Source: Bryobacteraceae bacterium
GTDB taxonomy: Bacteria; Acidobacteriota; Terriglobia; Bryobacterales; Bryobacteraceae
DNA length: 5,249 nucleotides
NCBI GenBank assembly: GCA_030044325.1
Contig: JASHWA010000128.1
Span: 1 to 5,249, forward strand
Reading direction: 5' to 3'
Shown here: positions 4,122 through 5,249 of the stretch, in pieces
Layout: the number at the start of each line of letters is the position of its first letter
Numbering within the stretch: the first letter of the stretch is position 1
Notes under the pieces: model-generated
The model's input: only the letters and a program-made list of their open reading frames with translations
Databases searched by the model: none
Told to the model about the DNA's origin: nothing
Position numbers and translations under genes: made by a program

Positions 4122-5249
4122 ATGGTTCTGATGACGCGCTACCGCTGGCGGATCTGCGCGCTGTGCTTTTTCGCGACCACGATCAATTACATGGACCGGC
4201 AGGTGCTGAGCCTGCTTGCGCCGGAACTGGGACGGATCATCGGATGGAACGAGATCCAGTATGGCCACCTGGTGAGCGCGTTTCAGCTCGCGTACGCGAT
4301 CGGGCTGGTGCTGGCGGGGCGATTTATCGATCGCGTGGGAACGCGCATCGGCTACGCGTGCGCGGTGATGATGTGGAGCGTGGCGATTATGGCGACGGCC
4401 GCGGCGCGAAACGTGCTGGGGTTTGGGGTCGCGCAGTTTTTCGTGGGCATCGGCGAATCGGGAAATTTTCCGGCGTCGATCAAAACGGTGGCCGAATGGT
4501 TCCCGCGGCGCGAGCGCGCCTTGGCCACCGGAATCTTCAATTCGGGCGCGAATATCGGAGCGGTGGTCGCGCCGATGGTGCTGCCGTGGCTGAGCAAGAC
4601 GTACGGATGGCAGGCGGCGTTCGTGGCGACGGGCGCGATCAGCACGGTGTGGATCGTGCCGTGGCTGAGGATGTACCGGCCGCCGCAGTTGCATCCTGGG
4701 GTCTCCGCGGCTGAGCTCAGCTACATTCAGAGCGATCCTCGCGAGCCGAGCGAAAGAATTCCATGGGCGAAGCTGCTCGAATACCGGCAGACGTGGGCAT
4801 TTCTGATCGGGAAGTTCATGACCGATCCGATCTGGTGGTTTTTCATTTTCTGGCTGCCGAAATTCTTGAACGCGCGGTATGGGCTGACGCTGACCGCGCT
4901 GGGATGGCCGCTGGTGGTGGTTTACAACATGACGACGATCGGCAGCATCGGCGGGGGATGGCTTTCAGCCGCGTTTTTGAAGCGGGGATGGACGGTGAAC
5001 CGGGCGCGGAAAACGGCGATGCTGATCTGTGCGCTGGCGGTGGTTCCGATCGTGATGGCGGCGAATGCGAGCCGGTTGTGGGTCGCGGTGGTGCTGGTGG
5101 GAATCGCGACGGCGGCGCACCAGGGATGGTCGGCAAACATTTTTACTCTGGCTTCCGACATGTTTCCGAAAAGGGCCGTGGCGAGCGTGGTGGGTATCGG
5201 AGGGTTCGGCGGCGCGATCGGCGGCATGTTCATCGCCGAGTTCACCGGG
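4122..5249 (+). CDS. MFS transporter, hexuronate/anion:cation symporter (ACS) type (3'-truncated by window end)
   Basis: Inner-membrane secondary transporter, probably a proton symporter for a hexuronate or other organic anion, by resemblance to ExuT/DgoT-like proteins. The frame is open from 4122 to the window edge, giving 376 residues of a family usually around 420-450, so roughly the last one or two helices are missing. Seen in order: TM1 with INYMDRQVLS (21-30), the family hallmark; the loop 2-3 element GRFIDRVGTRIG (66-77); GIGESGNFPASIKTVAEWFP (109-128) in the TM4-5 region; RALATGIFNSGANIGAVVAP (132-151) in TM5; a charged central loop (about 184-220) with PWAKLLEYRQTWAF (214-227) leading into TM7; DPIWWFFIFWLPKFL (235-249); and GGFGGAIGGMFIAEFTG (360-376) at the edge. 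Starts: ATG 4122 or ATG 4131, with only weak GAG at 4115 in front; an in-frame TGA at 4110 limits extension. Exact substrate is inferred only from family resemblance. Confidence 0.92.
   Translation, partial: MVLMTRYRWRICALCFFATTINYMDRQVLSLLAPELGRIIGWNEIQYGHLVSAFQLAYAIGLVLAGRFIDRVGTRIGYACAVMMWSVAIMATAAARNVLGFGVAQFFVGIGESGNFPASIKTVAEWFPRRERALATGIFNSGANIGAVVAPMVLPWLSKTYGWQAAFVATGAISTVWIVPWLRMYRPPQLHPGVSAAELSYIQSDPREPSERIPWAKLLEYRQTWAFLIGKFMTDPIWWFFIFWLPKFLNARYGLTLTALGWPLVVVYNMTTIGSIGGGWLSAAFLKRGWTVNRARKTAMLICALAVVPIVMAANASRLWVAVVLVGIATAAHQGWSANIFTLASDMFPKRAVASVVGIGGFGGAIGGMFIAEFTG

Noticed and set aside
4094..4714. Plus-strand open frame of 206 codons over the transporter gene
   Set aside because: Gly/Arg/Ala-rich shadow; the real coding frame starts at 4122 and shows the MFS hallmarks throughout.
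4843..5245. Minus-strand open frames opposite the transporter
   Set aside because: Proline/serine/alanine-rich translations typical of the antisense strand of a GC-rich membrane protein gene, with no recognisable motif.

Overview
The window is GC-rich bacterial chromosomal DNA, with coding regions dominated by G/C-ending codons and very short intergenic gaps. The gene mix (a glycoside hydrolase, a sugar-acid transporter, a pirin/YceI/MarR module and an orphan nitrilase) would suit a soil saprophyte. The general look resembles Acidobacteriota, but that is an impression and not a proof. No rRNA, tRNA, CRISPR array, insertion sequence or phage gene was seen.

Layout. (1) Positions 1-1066, plus strand: the 3' part of a GH27 alpha-galactosidase, whose N-terminus lies before the window. 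(2) Positions 1078-3056, minus strand: a three-gene module read in the order marR, yceI, pirin. The pirin gene ends 11 bp from the end of the galactosidase gene, tail to tail. (3) Positions 3182-3976, minus strand: a nitrilase-superfamily amidohydrolase. (4) Positions 4122-5249, plus strand: an MFS transporter of the hexuronate/anion:cation symporter type, cut by the window end. It is divergent from the nitrilase gene across a 145 bp gap.

The most informative part is the control of the minus-strand module. A 25 bp sequence occurs twice, 479 bp apart, in the same orientation, with 24 of 25 bases identical. One copy lies just upstream of marR and the other between marR and yceI. Each copy contains TTGACA followed at 17 bp by a -10-like hexamer (TAAAAT for marR, TATCGT for yceI), and nearly the whole spacer is an 18 bp palindrome with arms TATTCGTTG/CAACGAATA. 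This is the expected layout of a MarR-type repressor that blocks its own promoter and that of its target operon through matched operators. The stop codon of marR lies inside the -35 hexamer of the yceI-pirin promoter. The likely model is a small inducible switch: the MarR protein senses an unknown ligand or oxidant and releases yceI (cytosolic lipocalin-like lipid/quinone-binding protein) and pirin (metal-dependent cupin, possibly a quercetinase-like dioxygenase).

The galactosidase and the hexuronate-type transporter at the two ends both fit plant polysaccharide use. Nothing in the sequence ties them to the central module.
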